A stretch of 64,000 nt of DNA from an uncultured Saprospiraceae bacterium (GCA_937959275.1 CALGLU010000022.1:62001-126000); one strand, 5' to 3'; shown: positions 34,573 to 44,245, counted from the stretch's first letter. A program made the numbers and translations. Notes: generated by a model not told the origin, from the letters alone.

Positions 34573-35364
34573 CTATGCAGTTTTCTTCTTTTTAGCTTCT
34601 TCAATACTTGCTTTCAGTGCCTCCATAATATCAACGACAGGTTTGTCATCCTCATCTGAGCTTGAAGAAATGACAATCTGTTTGCCATCCACTTTCTGTT
34701 GTACCAAATCCATTAAGGCCTCATGGTAGCGATCTTCGAAATCTACTTTTTCAAATGTTGTGCTTAGTGAATCAACAAGAGTATTGGCCAAGGCTAATTG
34801 TTTTTCGTCAATGTCAACGGGCTCTAAATCTGGGACATCCTCTAGCTTGCGCAGCTCTCTAGGGTATCTAAGTTTATACATTACGAGACCATTTTTTTCG
34901 GCCGTGATAAGGACAACATCTTCTCGATCTCTCAGGATAATCCTTCCAATGCCAGCTTTTTTTGTTGTACGTAGTACTTCGGAGAAGAGAGTGAATGTTT
35001 TCTTAGCAATATCTCCGTTTGGGCCAACATAGTAGACAGCCTCATATCTAGATGGATGAACTTCTGCCAAGTCCACAAACGCTTCAATCTCAATCGCTCG
35101 AGTACTTTTGAGTTTAATCGCATCAAGCTCATCTTTTTCAAAAATCACATATTGATCAGGTTCATACTGAAAGCCTTTCACAATATCTTTAGAGCTCACT
35201 TTTTCATTGCATGTTTTGCAAACCTTGTTATAGCCAACCCTTCCATTATCTTCTTTATGGAGTTGGTTAAAACTGATCTCATGTTTTGTCTCAACAGCAT
35301 TAAAGACTTGAATTGGTATTGTTACAAGTGAGAAGCGGATATGTCCCTTCCAGATCGATCTCAT
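34573..35364 (-). CDS. ku: Ku protein (non-homologous end joining)
   Basis: Bacterial Ku homodimer binds double-strand DNA ends and recruits LigD. The 263-residue length and the N-terminus MRSIWKGHIRFSLVTIPIQV are diagnostic. The conserved beta-barrel segments follow: FNQLHKEDNGRVGYNKVC.TC, YEPDQYVIFEKDELDAIK, YYVGPNGDIAKKTFTL, and GRIILRDREDVVLI. The C-terminal tail is short, ending in a Lys-rich stretch EEAKKKKTA that may contact DNA or LigD. No ligD gene is in the window. It is the first gene of the ku/membrane protein/osmC operon. Confidence 0.96.
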   Translation of the reverse strand: MRSIWKGHIRFSLVTIPIQVFNAVETKHEISFNQLHKEDNGRVGYNKVCKTCNEKVSSKDIVKGFQYEPDQYVIFEKDELDAIKLKSTRAIEIEAFVDLAEVHPSRYEAVYYVGPNGDIAKKTFTLFSEVLRTTKKAGIGRIILRDREDVVLITAEKNGLVMYKLRYPRELRKLEDVPDLEPVDIDEKQLALANTLVDSLSTTFEKVDFEDRYHEALMDLVQQKVDGKQIVISSSSDEDDKPVVDIMEALKASIEEAKKKKTA

Positions 35365-35419
35365 AGGTTCTTATTTTGGTGGAAAATACTATAAATTTTG
35401 GACTGTATTAAAATGATAA

Positions 35420-36709
35420 CTAAAAAGGTAATTCAACACTGAAGGTGCTTCCTTCACCAACAATTGATTCGACTTTTATTTTTCCGTTATATCTACCGAC
35501 GATATAATTGCAAATACCGAGCCCAATCCCCGTTCCCTCATATTCTGATTTTACATGTAATCTTTGGAAAAAGTCAAAGATTTTCCCTTGATATTCTTTC
35601 TCAATTCCAATCCCATTATCAATAAATTGAAGAATCATTATGTCTTTTACTTTAATGCTCTTGACTTCTACACAGGGCTTAGTGGATTGGTTATATTTAA
35701 GACCATTGATAATTAGATTCTGAAAAAGCAGGACCATATCAGCAGGTTTACATTTATAATGGCCCAAGGTGTTGCGCTTAATCTCCCCTTCATATATGTC
35801 GATTTGATTTCTTAAACTAAAAAGTGTTGTCTCCAAAATTTTATCTAAATCTTGCATCTCTACCGCTTCAAGGTCCCCATCACCCCGCAATTCAATCACC
35901 TTGGATATATCAGTCACTAAGTTATTTAAGTCCATTGACCCTTTTAATGCAAAGTCTAGATGCTCTTTAGCTTTATCAATGTTGTTGGCTTTTAATGATC
36001 GATCCAATAGCCCTAAAAAACTAACAATATTTCGAATAGGTGTTTTGATATCATGTGCCATTAAATATGAAAATTGATGCAACTCTTTCGTTCGGGTATT
36101 CAGAATGTTGTTATTGGTTTTTAAATTTTGAATAAGGCTTGACCTAGATCGATCAAAAGAAATAAATGCAATTGATACCCATCCGCAACATAATAAAAAA
36201 ACAACAATCTCATCAAAAGGAAAATTAACACCAATAACTGGACCCTTTAATGAAACATACAAACTGGGTAAAACAAAGAGGAGGACATTATAAACGATCA
36301 GGATATAAAAGAACCTGTCTCGCTTAGGGTAAATAAAGAGTATGACGACTAAGGTGCTTGCTGCAGCTATGCTTTGACTAAAATTGCCCCCGAGAACAAC
36401 AATGGCAATAGCATACCACCAAGGAATAATAAAAGCAAAGTGTAAAAAGGCGAGTTCTAATTTATTGAAGTGATGTAAAATGACAATCAATAAGTAAAAG
36501 AAACTAACGAGTAATGTAATAAACCGATAGAACCAGATAGGTCCCTCTATATCATAAACGAACGTAAATAGAAATACAGAAAAAGATCCAATCGAAGTTA
36601 ACAAGGAGACCCAATTCAGCCAATACAAAAAGAAAGTCACAAATTTCTTTTGATTTGTAACGCCTCGAGAACCGATAAAATCGATGATATATTGTACTGT
36701 ATTAGACAT
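35420..36709 (-). CDS. orphan membrane sensor histidine kinase
   Basis: The N-terminal ~185 residues form five or six membrane helices without a known sensor domain. A short linker leads to the HisKA dimerisation domain with phospho-acceptor His219 (SYLMAHDIKTPIRNIVSF). The HATPase_c domain has the N box LIINGLKYNQS, G1 box IDNGIGIEKEY, and G2 box GTGIGLGICNYIV. No response regulator is encoded nearby, so its partner is elsewhere. The membrane part resembles MASE-type sensor modules only in general layout, so the signal is unknown. Monocistronic between ku and uvrB. Confidence 0.9.
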   Translation of the reverse strand: MSNTVQYIIDFIGSRGVTNQKKFVTFFLYWLNWVSLLTSIGSFSVFLFTFVYDIEGPIWFYRFITLLVSFFYLLIVILHHFNKLELAFLHFAFIIPWWYAIAIVVLGGNFSQSIAAASTLVVILFIYPKRDRFFYILIVYNVLLFVLPSLYVSLKGPVIGVNFPFDEIVVFLLCCGWVSIAFISFDRSRSSLIQNLKTNNNILNTRTKELHQFSYLMAHDIKTPIRNIVSFLGLLDRSLKANNIDKAKEHLDFALKGSMDLNNLVTDISKVIELRGDGDLEAVEMQDLDKILETTLFSLRNQIDIYEGEIKRNTLGHYKCKPADMVLLFQNLIINGLKYNQSTKPCVEVKSIKVKDIMILQFIDNGIGIEKEYQGKIFDFFQRLHVKSEYEGTGIGLGICNYIVGRYNGKIKVESIVGEGSTFSVELPF

Positions 36710-36775
36710 GTATATGCCGTCATGGCATGCTTAGCCGCAAAACTAAGAGAATTAACTACCGAAAACAAATACAGG

Positions 36776-38800
36776 TTAGCTCGCCTTCACTTTCTTCTTT
36801 AAGGCAAATAATTCATCACGAAACTGAGCTGCAGAAATGAAATCGAGTTCTTTAGCAGCCTTTTTCATTTTTCGTTCTGTCTCTTTCATAAGGATTTCTA
36901 GCTGGTCCCTCGACATATAATTAATCACGGGGTCAGCTGCCAAGCTCGCTACTTCAGCTTCGATATAGGCGACTGGTTTTGATCCGACCCTAACATCTAG
37001 AACTGATTTTTGATCACGGATTTCTTCCTTGGATTTAAAAATAGTCGTCGGTGTAATCCCATATTCTTCATTGTATTGGATCTGAATCGCTCGACGGCGG
37101 TTAGTCTCATCTATGGTGACCTGCATGCTGTTCGTTACTTTATCGGCATAAAAAATGACAAGACCATTCGAATTACGAGCCGCTCGGCCAGATGTTTGTG
37201 TGAGCGATCGCGCATTTCTCAAAAAGCCCTCTTTGTCGGCATCAAGAATAGCAACCAAAGATACTTCAGGCAGATCGAGACCTTCACGCAGTAGATTGAC
37301 TCCGACTAACACATCAAATTCGCCAAGACGTAAATCCCGAATAATTTCCACCCGATCAAGGGTATCGACTTCGGAGTGAATATATCTGACCTTTACATCG
37401 AGTTTCTGTAAATATTTTGTCAATTCTTCCGCCATCCGCTTAGTTAGCGTCGTCACTAAAATTCGCTCATCTATGCGTATGCGTTTCGTGATTTCATCAA
37501 GCAGATCATCAATTTGATTTAAGCTAGGTCGCACTTCAATGGGAGGATCTAATAAGCCAGTTGGCCTAACGATTTGCTCGACGACCTCTCCTTCTGTTTG
37601 CTCTAGTTCATAATCACCTGGCGTCGCTGTCACAAACACCACTTGGTTAATTAAGCCTTCAAACTCATTATAATTTAATGGGCGATTATCCATTGCAGAA
37701 GGCAGTCTAAATCCATAGTTAACAAGATTAATTTTTCGGGCTCTATCACCACCCCACATGCCACGTACTTGAGGTACAGTCACATGACTCTCGTCAATCA
37801 TCATCAAATAATCATTAGGGAAATAATCAAGCAAACAAAATGGCCTCGTCCCTTGCTTACGCCCATCAAAAAACCGGGAGTAATTTTCAATACCGTTACA
37901 ATACCCTAATTCTCGCATCATTTCAATATCAAAAGTCACTCGTTCTTTTATGCGCTTAGCTTCGAGATATCTGCCCTCCGACTCAAAAAATTTGATATGA
38001 TTCTGTAGCTCGTCTTGGATTAAATGTAGAATGCTATTCAATCGCTCCTTGGGTGCAACATAAAGATTTGCGGGAAAGATTGCTGCATGCTCTAATTGAC
38101 TAATGCGTTTACCCGTTTCGATTTCCAGTTGTTCAATTTTTTCAATTTCATCTCCAAAAAACACGATGCGATATCCGTAGTCTAAATAGGGCAAATTAAT
38201 ATCGACGGTATCCCCTTTGACTCTGAAGGTGCCACGCTTTAATTCTATTTCTGTCCGAGAATATAAACTCCCGACAAGCTTGTATAAGAAATTATTTCGC
38301 GTGATCGATAGTCCTTTTTCTATACGAATGATACTGTCCTTATAATCTTCTGGATTACCCATACCATAGATGCAGGATACACTGGCGACGATGATAATGT
38401 CTCGACGGCCAGACAACAAGTTTGTGGTCGCCCGAAGACGCAACTTATCGACTTGCTCATTTATAGATAAATCTTTTTCTATGTAAGTGTCCGAGTAGCT
38501 GAGGTATGCCTCTGGTTGGTAGTAGTCATAATAGGATACGAAATATTCGACAGCGTTGTCAGGAAAAAACTCTGTGAACTCAGCATATAGCTGAGCGGTC
38601 AATGTCTTATTATGCGTTAAGACAAGGACAGGCCGATTCAGTTGGGCGATGACGTTCGCCATGGTAAAGGTTTTACCAGACCCTGTTACACCAAGCAGCA
38701 CTTGAGCGACGTCATTATTATTAATCCCATTGACCAGTTTTTCAATCGCTTGAGGCTGATCTCCAGTTGGTTTATATTTTGATGTTAGATTGAATGCCAT
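36776..38800 (-). CDS. uvrB: excinuclease ABC subunit B
   Basis: DNA helicase-like subunit of the UvrABC nucleotide excision repair system; verifies damage and loads UvrC. At 674 residues it is normal. Walker A GVTGSGKT at 37-44; the beta-hairpin region YYDYYQPEAYLSYSDTYIEKD; Walker B-type MMIDESHVTVPQ; GRAARNSNG (motif VI) near the C-terminus; and the terminal UVR motif (ERKMKKAAKELDFISAAQFRDELFALKK) that binds UvrC. The start MAFNLTSKYKPTGDQPQAI is typical. UvrA and UvrC are not in the window. Confidence 0.98.
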   Translation of the reverse strand: MAFNLTSKYKPTGDQPQAIEKLVNGINNNDVAQVLLGVTGSGKTFTMANVIAQLNRPVLVLTHNKTLTAQLYAEFTEFFPDNAVEYFVSYYDYYQPEAYLSYSDTYIEKDLSINEQVDKLRLRATTNLLSGRRDIIIVASVSCIYGMGNPEDYKDSIIRIEKGLSITRNNFLYKLVGSLYSRTEIELKRGTFRVKGDTVDINLPYLDYGYRIVFFGDEIEKIEQLEIETGKRISQLEHAAIFPANLYVAPKERLNSILHLIQDELQNHIKFFESEGRYLEAKRIKERVTFDIEMMRELGYCNGIENYSRFFDGRKQGTRPFCLLDYFPNDYLMMIDESHVTVPQVRGMWGGDRARKINLVNYGFRLPSAMDNRPLNYNEFEGLINQVVFVTATPGDYELEQTEGEVVEQIVRPTGLLDPPIEVRPSLNQIDDLLDEITKRIRIDERILVTTLTKRMAEELTKYLQKLDVKVRYIHSEVDTLDRVEIIRDLRLGEFDVLVGVNLLREGLDLPEVSLVAILDADKEGFLRNARSLTQTSGRAARNSNGLVIFYADKVTNSMQVTIDETNRRRAIQIQYNEEYGITPTTIFKSKEEIRDQKSVLDVRVGSKPVAYIEAEVASLAADPVINYMSRDQLEILMKETERKMKKAAKELDFISAAQFRDELFALKKKVKAS

Positions 38801-38829
38801 ATGTGCTAGCGTAAATTATAAAATGCAAT

Positions 38830-39936
38830 TTAGGTATTTGTACTTGCGTATTTTTGAATGAGTTGTTTAAATAGAATCGTGAAACCATCATCTTTTTTAG
38901 AGTCTACCACTTTTTTGAAATATTCAGCAGCTTTTTTATGATCATTGTCATTATGCGCTTTCGTGCCTTTAAAGATATTTGCCGTCAATGCACTAGCTCT
39001 TGGAATTTTATTATCCATTAAGATCTCCAGAGACTGAATCTTCTCTTTGTCAGGCTTGATAAAAGAATAAAAAAAATAAGGTTCGGCAATCACGTCTGGA
39101 TAAAAGGCTTTGGGATAAATAGAGGCATTTGATTCTACAATGTCTATGTGATACTGCGCCTGATCTGTATTTTCATTTGCTAGTTCTTTGTAGTACCGAA
39201 ACTGATGCATTGCCAAATCCATAGGACTGTCTATTTTTTTATCTTGGTATTTGTCTAAAATGGAGAGAGGATATTCGCTGGGACTTTTGCCTTGTTGATT
39301 TAAGGCAGTTAGGTGTAACATGTCAGCATATTTTTCTGCTTTTTTATCATTTTTAAACAATAATAACAATTGATAGCCATCAGTCATCATGCCATTGACA
39401 TTTTGAGGGATAATGGTGATGATGAAAATTAGAACTGATAGTAGCCCAAAGAGCAAGACAAATACCTGTCCATTGCCTGAAAGAGATGGCCACATAAACG
39501 AATAGAGTAGAAAACAGCCAATTGCTGATAGTAGGCTAAAGAAAGGCCCCCCAAAAATCACAATAAATCGGCGAAGCCTAAACCCTTCCACTTTTTTGGG
39601 TAAGGTCATGGCAAGTCCACCACTTAGATTGATGTGTTTATTCAGTTCAAACTTCAGCTTTCCTTCTTCTTTTGAAACCTTTAATGGGCCGGCCATGACG
39701 AAAATAAATTCATTCCCCATGATCAGTCCTCCAATAATATGACCCAGTTCATGAATGATAATACATAGATAAAAGGCAATTGGGATGGATAAGAGAACAG
39801 CCCAAAGAGATGGCTTATCCTTAAAATCTATCGGAGAACCTGCCATGTAATGACCTATGCCATACCCAACGGCAGCGCCAACAGCTAAGCCTAGAGCTAT
39901 TTTTATAACAAATGAACCAGTATTTTTAGAAGCCAT
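38830..39936 (-). CDS. M50-like membrane metalloprotease with TPR-like C-terminus
   Basis: Membrane protein with a helix near the N-terminus, then a zinc motif HELGH at residues 62-66 in a membrane segment (FYLCIIIHELGHIIGGLIM), characteristic of site-2-protease-like M50 peptidases. Further helices are around 130-180. The usual NPDG-type third-ligand motif appears only as VNGMMTDGYQ, which still offers an aspartate. After ~210 residues the C-terminal part is soluble and helical, with repeats compatible with a TPR-like fold. Gene is divergent from the hydrolase at 39987, 30 bases behind uvrB. Role in envelope-stress proteolysis is only a guess. Confidence 0.8.
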   Translation of the reverse strand: MASKNTGSFVIKIALGLAVGAAVGYGIGHYMAGSPIDFKDKPSLWAVLLSIPIAFYLCIIIHELGHIIGGLIMGNEFIFVMAGPLKVSKEEGKLKFELNKHINLSGGLAMTLPKKVEGFRLRRFIVIFGGPFFSLLSAIGCFLLYSFMWPSLSGNGQVFVLLFGLLSVLIFIITIIPQNVNGMMTDGYQLLLLFKNDKKAEKYADMLHLTALNQQGKSPSEYPLSILDKYQDKKIDSPMDLAMHQFRYYKELANENTDQAQYHIDIVESNASIYPKAFYPDVIAEPYFFYSFIKPDKEKIQSLEILMDNKIPRASALTANIFKGTKAHNDNDHKKAAEYFKKVVDSKKDDGFTILFKQLIQKYASTNT

Positions 39937-39986
39937 AGTTTGTCTACAAGGAATACTTTATTTTTGCGCGAACAATCAAAAACATT

Positions 39987-40757
39987 GTGACACTAAATTA
40001 CAAATCCTTTGGAGAAGGAGACCCTATAATTATACTACATGGCTTATTTGGTATGCTGGACAATTGGCAGACGATAGGAAAACAACTAGCTCAGGATTAT
40101 CAAGTGGTATTGGTTGATCAACGCAATCACGGGAAATCAATTCATTCGGATGAGTTTTCATATGATTTGCTTGCAGATGATTTGAAAGGATTAATGACAG
40201 AAATGGAGTTGAGCTCTGCACATGTCATTGGTCACTCCATGGGTGGCAAGACGGCGATGACCTTTGCTGCCAACTATGCAGACATGATCAACAGCTTGAT
40301 TGTTGTGGATATAGCGCCTAAGCCATATGAGGGAGGCCATGAAGAGTTGTTTGAGGCAATACTCGCTGTAGATATAGGGGCTGTTAGTAGTCGAAAAGCG
40401 GTGGATGAGCAATTGAAACTGTCGATACCTGATGATGGGGTTAGACTGTTTTTAATGAAAAATTTAACGCGTAAGCCCGAGGGTGGCTATCGGTGGAAAG
40501 CAAATTTTGAAGTCCTCCATCAGCAGTATCAGCAGTTGATGGATTTCGAGATGACGGGGACTCATATTGTACCATCCTTGTTTATCAGAGGAGAAAAGTC
40601 AGATTATATTCTTGAAGAAGATGAAGAGCTGATTTATGATTTATTTCCGTTGGCAGTCATAGAAGACATTGAAAAAGCGGGGCATTGGATTCATGCAGAA
40701 CAGCCACAATTGTTTTTGGATCTAGTAACAGATTATCTTGATCGTGTTTCGGAATAA
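39987..40757 (+). CDS. alpha/beta hydrolase (YbfF-like esterase)
   Basis: A 256-residue alpha/beta hydrolase with oxyanion-hole HGLFGMLDNW, nucleophile elbow GHSMGG, and catalytic histidine in KAGHWIHAEQP; it resembles YbfF-type esterases and 2-succinyl-6-hydroxy-cyclohexadiene carboxylate-like enzymes. DQRNHGKS is also a family mark. The start is GTG at 39987 (MTLNYKSFGEG); no ATG is available before the oxyanion loop, so the GTG start is needed. It is divergent from the M50-like gene with a 50-base shared promoter region. Substrate unknown. Confidence 0.9.
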   Translation: MTLNYKSFGEGDPIIILHGLFGMLDNWQTIGKQLAQDYQVVLVDQRNHGKSIHSDEFSYDLLADDLKGLMTEMELSSAHVIGHSMGGKTAMTFAANYADMINSLIVVDIAPKPYEGGHEELFEAILAVDIGAVSSRKAVDEQLKLSIPDDGVRLFLMKNLTRKPEGGYRWKANFEVLHQQYQQLMDFEMTGTHIVPSLFIRGEKSDYILEEDEELIYDLFPLAVIEDIEKAGHWIHAEQPQLFLDLVTDYLDRVSE

Positions 40758-40818
40758 GTTTGATTGAAAAAGAATGACTGGTTTATGAATTCCTATGTAA
40801 CTTTATGAAAACGAACTA

Positions 40819-41163
40819 ATGAATCTACGCAACATACTAATCGCAGTTTGCAGTCTTCTCTTTTTAACTGTTGGAGCAGACAAGTTTTTAGCATACCTCG
40901 AGCCTCCTTGCTCAATGATGGCTCATATACCATCAACTGTTTGGAGTCTCATAGGTGTCTTACAAATTGCTGCGGGTATTTTGATTTGGCTACCTAAATT
41001 CAGAAAATATGTCGTCGGGTTCTTTTTTGTGTTTATGCTTGTCTTTACGGCAATTCATGTGTTTTCGAACACCTACGACATTGGCGGATCAATGTTTATG
41101 GCATTCCTTTTAGGCTTGTTAGTTTGGAATCCAACCTTTTTGGGCGAGAAAAAAAATAGCTAA
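40819..41163 (+). CDS. DoxX-like membrane protein
   Basis: A 114-residue protein with four membrane helices, matching DoxX-like small proteins (GADKFLAYLEPPCSMMAHIP early; LIGVLQIAAGILIWLPKF; HVFSNTYDIGGSMFMAFLLG). Function is not established; some relatives take part in respiratory or redox complexes. It lies 61 bases behind the hydrolase gene on the same strand. Confidence 0.7.
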   Translation: MNLRNILIAVCSLLFLTVGADKFLAYLEPPCSMMAHIPSTVWSLIGVLQIAAGILIWLPKFRKYVVGFFFVFMLVFTAIHVFSNTYDIGGSMFMAFLLGLLVWNPTFLGEKKNS

Positions 41164-41282
41164 ATTAAACCATGATTTGTTTCACCTAAAATCCCATAGG
41201 GATTTAATATGGAAACCATTAACCATAGCTTAAATCCCCATGCCGTCAGAAATGGAATATAAGACTTTTGTACTTGAATCAA

Positions 41283-42401
41283 TCAAATATCAAACCGCTC
41301 ATTAAGTGCTTCTTTGACTCGTTCCAAGCCAGCTAAAATGTAATCTTTACGTTCGCCTATCCCAATCCGAAAGTGTTTATCGATCCCATAACAATCACCT
41401 GCAACTAAAAAGACACTCTTATCTACACGAAGCCATTCTGCTAAAGCTGTTGAGTTTATATCTAAATTATATTTTACAAACAACATACCTCCGCCCTGTG
41501 GTGGCACGTATTCAAACAAGTCGCCATATTGGTCTAGCCACGCTTGGACTGCCGGTAAGTTTTCGTTTAGCATCGTTCTGTTTCGATTGAGTATTTCGTT
41601 ACGTTTTAGGGGTTCTAAGACAATCTCTCCGATGGCATGACTTAAAATCCCAGCAGTAATACTTGTATAATCATGATATGCCCATGTGTTGTCAATCGTC
41701 TCTTTTGGTCCAACCAACCAGCCCAGCCGCAGACCAGGTAAAGCATAGGCTTTGGATAGACCACCATTAACAATGACTTTTTCATACATACCCATAAAGC
41801 TTGGTGTTAATTCACCATTGAGCTCTGCACCTCGGTAGACCTCATCTGATAAAATCCATGCATCTGCTTCTCGTGCAATATTGACAATCTCATCCATCTC
41901 GCTCTGACTTAAAATATAGCCAGTTGGATTATTTGGATTGCATATAGCGATCAGTTTTGTTTTGGGAGTCACCAAGGATTTCAGTTCTTGTAAATCTGGT
42001 TGCCATTGATTTTTCTCTTTTAAATGAAAAGACTTTGTGTGGCAACCCATCTCTTGAGCAACGCCCCAGATTTGCATATAGTTTGGTAGCATGACGATGA
42101 CTTCATCACCTTTTTCAAGAAGCGTATGGCAGGCAACAAAGTTGGCTTCTGCAGAGCCGTTTGTAATCAGTACTTGATCTTCGGACACGCCATCATACAT
42201 GGCTGCCACTCGCTGGCGGAGAGGGATAGAACCATTTGTCTGACCATAGCCTATTACCGTGTTTGTCACCTCAGACAATTGCTCTTCCGTTAATAACTCC
42301 TGTAAGGTGTACGGGTGAAATCCACTCTCAGTCAGATTAAAATCTACTGTGTTTTCAAATATGGACTGGACACGTTCTAATTCAAATATCGGGATGTTCA
42401 T
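41283..42401 (-). CDS. class I/II pyridoxal-phosphate aminotransferase
   Basis: Fold type I PLP enzyme, probably an aminotransferase. Signatures: TNGSAEANFVACHTLL (cofactor phosphate contact), NPNNPTGYILS, SDEVYRG, NGGLSKAYALPGLRLGW carrying the Schiff-base lysine, and FRIGIG with the substrate-carboxylate Arg. The start at 42401 (MNIPIFELERVQ) gives 372 residues and lies four bases after the stop of the upstream cyclodeaminase-like gene; the frame extends to 42455 only inside that gene. Co-transcription with the OCD-like dehydrogenase suggests joint action on one amino acid. Confidence 0.92.
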   Translation of the reverse strand: MNIPIFELERVQSIFENTVDFNLTESGFHPYTLQELLTEEQLSEVTNTVIGYGQTNGSIPLRQRVAAMYDGVSEDQVLITNGSAEANFVACHTLLEKGDEVIVMLPNYMQIWGVAQEMGCHTKSFHLKEKNQWQPDLQELKSLVTPKTKLIAICNPNNPTGYILSQSEMDEIVNIAREADAWILSDEVYRGAELNGELTPSFMGMYEKVIVNGGLSKAYALPGLRLGWLVGPKETIDNTWAYHDYTSITAGILSHAIGEIVLEPLKRNEILNRNRTMLNENLPAVQAWLDQYGDLFEYVPPQGGGMLFVKYNLDINSTALAEWLRVDKSVFLVAGDCYGIDKHFRIGIGERKDYILAGLERVKEALNERFDI

Positions 42402-42405
42402 AGGT

Positions 42406-43362
42406 TTACGTTTGTTGGATAATATAAGCTTGATACACAGCTTTTGAAATGGCAATGTCTTGAACGGCGACTCCTGTTAAGTCGACAATTGTTATTTGAT
42501 TATTGGTGGTGCGGCACAGTGCAGGATCTTGAATGGCAATGCCGAGTTCTGTCACATCATCTGGATCCAGCTTGCCATCTAGTACAGCTTGATACACTTC
42601 GCCTCTGCTTTTACTTTGAGGGATGCTATCTGAAATGACAAGATCTGCTTTGGCAAGTAGCTCTGATTCTAGTTCTTGTTTGTGAGCAGTATCTGATCCA
42701 ACGGCTGTGATGTGAGTGCCTGGTCTGATGTCTTTGGCTAGCAAGAGCGGAGAATGTGAGGGCGTGGTTGTTATGATGTGATTGCAATGCGAGGCTAGTT
42801 CTGCAGGTGTTTTGGCGATCTGGATAGTGTATTGATCTGATAATTCTGATTGTAATTGTTTGGCATGTTCGAGATGCCTGCCCCAGATCCAAATAGCCTT
42901 GCAAGGCTTCTGCTGTTGCGCGTACGTCAGTTGGAGTCGAGCTTGTATTCCCGTACCAATGATACCTATGGCATGAACGGCTTTCGGCGCGAAGTGTTTA
43001 GCGGCCAGCGCACCTGCTGCGGCAGTCCTAATGTCAGTCAATTGTCCTTCATCCAATAAAATGGCCAGTGGTTCACCTGTCTGTTGGCTGAATAGAAGCA
43101 TCAGGCCTTGACTAGACGAAATCCCTAGCTTTGCATTGTCATAAAAGCCCGATGCGATCTTAATACAAAAGACATCGTCCTTTTTAATATAGCCGTATTT
43201 GATGTGAGCCTCACCTTTCGGGTCATCAAATAATAATTCACCAACTGGTGGAACAACTGTATTCCCATTACTGTATTGAATAAATGCTTCTTCCATTAAA
43301 GCGACCACATCTAGATTGGTTACAATTTTTAGAATCTCTTCTTTTTCGATTATTATTGGCAT
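42406..43362 (-). CDS. ornithine cyclodeaminase / mu-crystallin family protein
   Basis: NAD(P)-dependent enzyme of the OCD/mu-crystallin family, which includes ornithine and lysine cyclodeaminases, alanine dehydrogenase and ketimine reductases. The Rossmann motif IGIIGTGIQARLQLTYA and the substrate lysine region (KIASGFYDNAKLG) are present, along with ITAVGSDTAHKQEL. The start at 43362 (MPIIIEKEEILK) gives 318 residues, the usual length. Upstream in-frame codons to 43461 would add an unrelated hydrophobic leader. Transcribed with the aminotransferase downstream, divergent from the TetR regulator. Confidence 0.92.
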   Translation of the reverse strand: MPIIIEKEEILKIVTNLDVVALMEEAFIQYSNGNTVVPPVGELLFDDPKGEAHIKYGYIKKDDVFCIKIASGFYDNAKLGISSSQGLMLLFSQQTGEPLAILLDEGQLTDIRTAAAGALAAKHFAPKAVHAIGIIGTGIQARLQLTYAQQQKPCKAIWIWGRHLEHAKQLQSELSDQYTIQIAKTPAELASHCNHIITTTPSHSPLLLAKDIRPGTHITAVGSDTAHKQELESELLAKADLVISDSIPQSKSRGEVYQAVLDGKLDPDDVTELGIAIQDPALCRTTNNQITIVDLTGVAVQDIAISKAVYQAYIIQQT

Positions 43363-43563
43363 ACATGCAATGTTAAATAAAAATATCTCAAATACGCTTG
43401 CTAAATAAGAGATATACAGTTTACAAAAGCCTTTCTTGGTTGCATTGTCCATCTTATCCAAAGAACAAGATTAAATCACAGATTACATGCCGTAATGGAT
43501 TAGCACGGTATTATATTATAGGTATTAGAAGAGCAATTCTCATAGGCCCAACTTTTGAAAAGT

Positions 43564-43587
43564 AAAACAGACCAATCGGTCTGTTTT
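43564..43587. promoter_or_regulatory. perfect inverted repeat, probable TetR operator
   Basis: AAAACAGACC and GGTCTGTTTT are perfect 10-base arms around AATC, centred 52 bases before the TetR ATG. The half-site ACAGACC/GGTCTGT is of the form seen at many TetR/AcrR operators. It lies in the 265-base region between the OCD-like gene and the TetR gene and could control both directions. Confidence 0.8.
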
Positions 43588-43627
43588 GTAAAAATTGTAT
43601 TATCTTGTACATAGTTAAATCAGTCAA

Positions 43628-44239
43628 ATGGCAAAAAACGGAAGAGAGAGGATTATAAATTCTTCGTTTGAACTATTCCTTAAACAAGGGTATGAAGCGA
43701 CAAGTTTGCAGAATATTATGGATGCTACCTCAATGTCAAAAGGTGCGATTTACCACCACTTCACATCAAAACGGATGATTTATCTCGCCACCTTAGATGA
43801 ATATTACTTCAAAATCATAAAATTCGCCTTCCCCAAAGATGATCATTTGACATTTGAAGAAAGGATTAAAATAAGATGTCGCTTTTTTGCTCGCTTATTT
43901 CATACAATAGAAAAAATAGGAGATGGCGGTACGGACTTCCCCATTCGAAGTTTTTTTCTATATCAATTGAAAAGTGAATGTGATAAAAATATAAGAAAGC
44001 AAATAAAAAAATCTATGACTCTTTATCGGAAAAGTGTGTTAGAGTTAGTGAAAACAGCAGTCAAGAAAAAAGAACTTTTATCAACATGTTCAGTAGACAT
44101 TATAGCACTCCAAATCATGAGTATGGTTGAAGGAATAGCCATCCACCATACGACATTGAAAAAAGGGAGTGAGGCTTTTTTAATACAAAAATATGACGAG
44201 GTGATAGGCACTTACATTAAAATGTTAATGAGAAAATAA
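43628..44239 (+). CDS. TetR/AcrR family transcriptional regulator
   Basis: A 203-residue repressor-type regulator: the N-terminal helix-turn-helix is clear (IINSSFELFLKQGYEATSLQ, then IMDATSMSKGAIYHHFTSK, about residues 10-48), and the C-terminal ligand-binding domain is diverse as usual. A perfect inverted repeat lies 41 bases upstream, so autoregulation is likely. It is the first gene of a plus-strand trio with the FAD oxidase (six bases downstream) and the DSD1-like enzyme. The inducer is probably a substrate of the cluster. Confidence 0.95.
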   Translation: MAKNGRERIINSSFELFLKQGYEATSLQNIMDATSMSKGAIYHHFTSKRMIYLATLDEYYFKIIKFAFPKDDHLTFEERIKIRCRFFARLFHTIEKIGDGGTDFPIRSFFLYQLKSECDKNIRKQIKKSMTLYRKSVLELVKTAVKKKELLSTCSVDIIALQIMSMVEGIAIHHTTLKKGSEAFLIQKYDEVIGTYIKMLMRK

Positions 44240-44245
44240 TTAGTT

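Noticed and set aside
41189-41205. Hairpin AAATCCC-ATA-GGGATTT after the DoxX-like gene
   Set aside because: A 7-bp stem without a following T-run; too weak to call a terminator or repeat.
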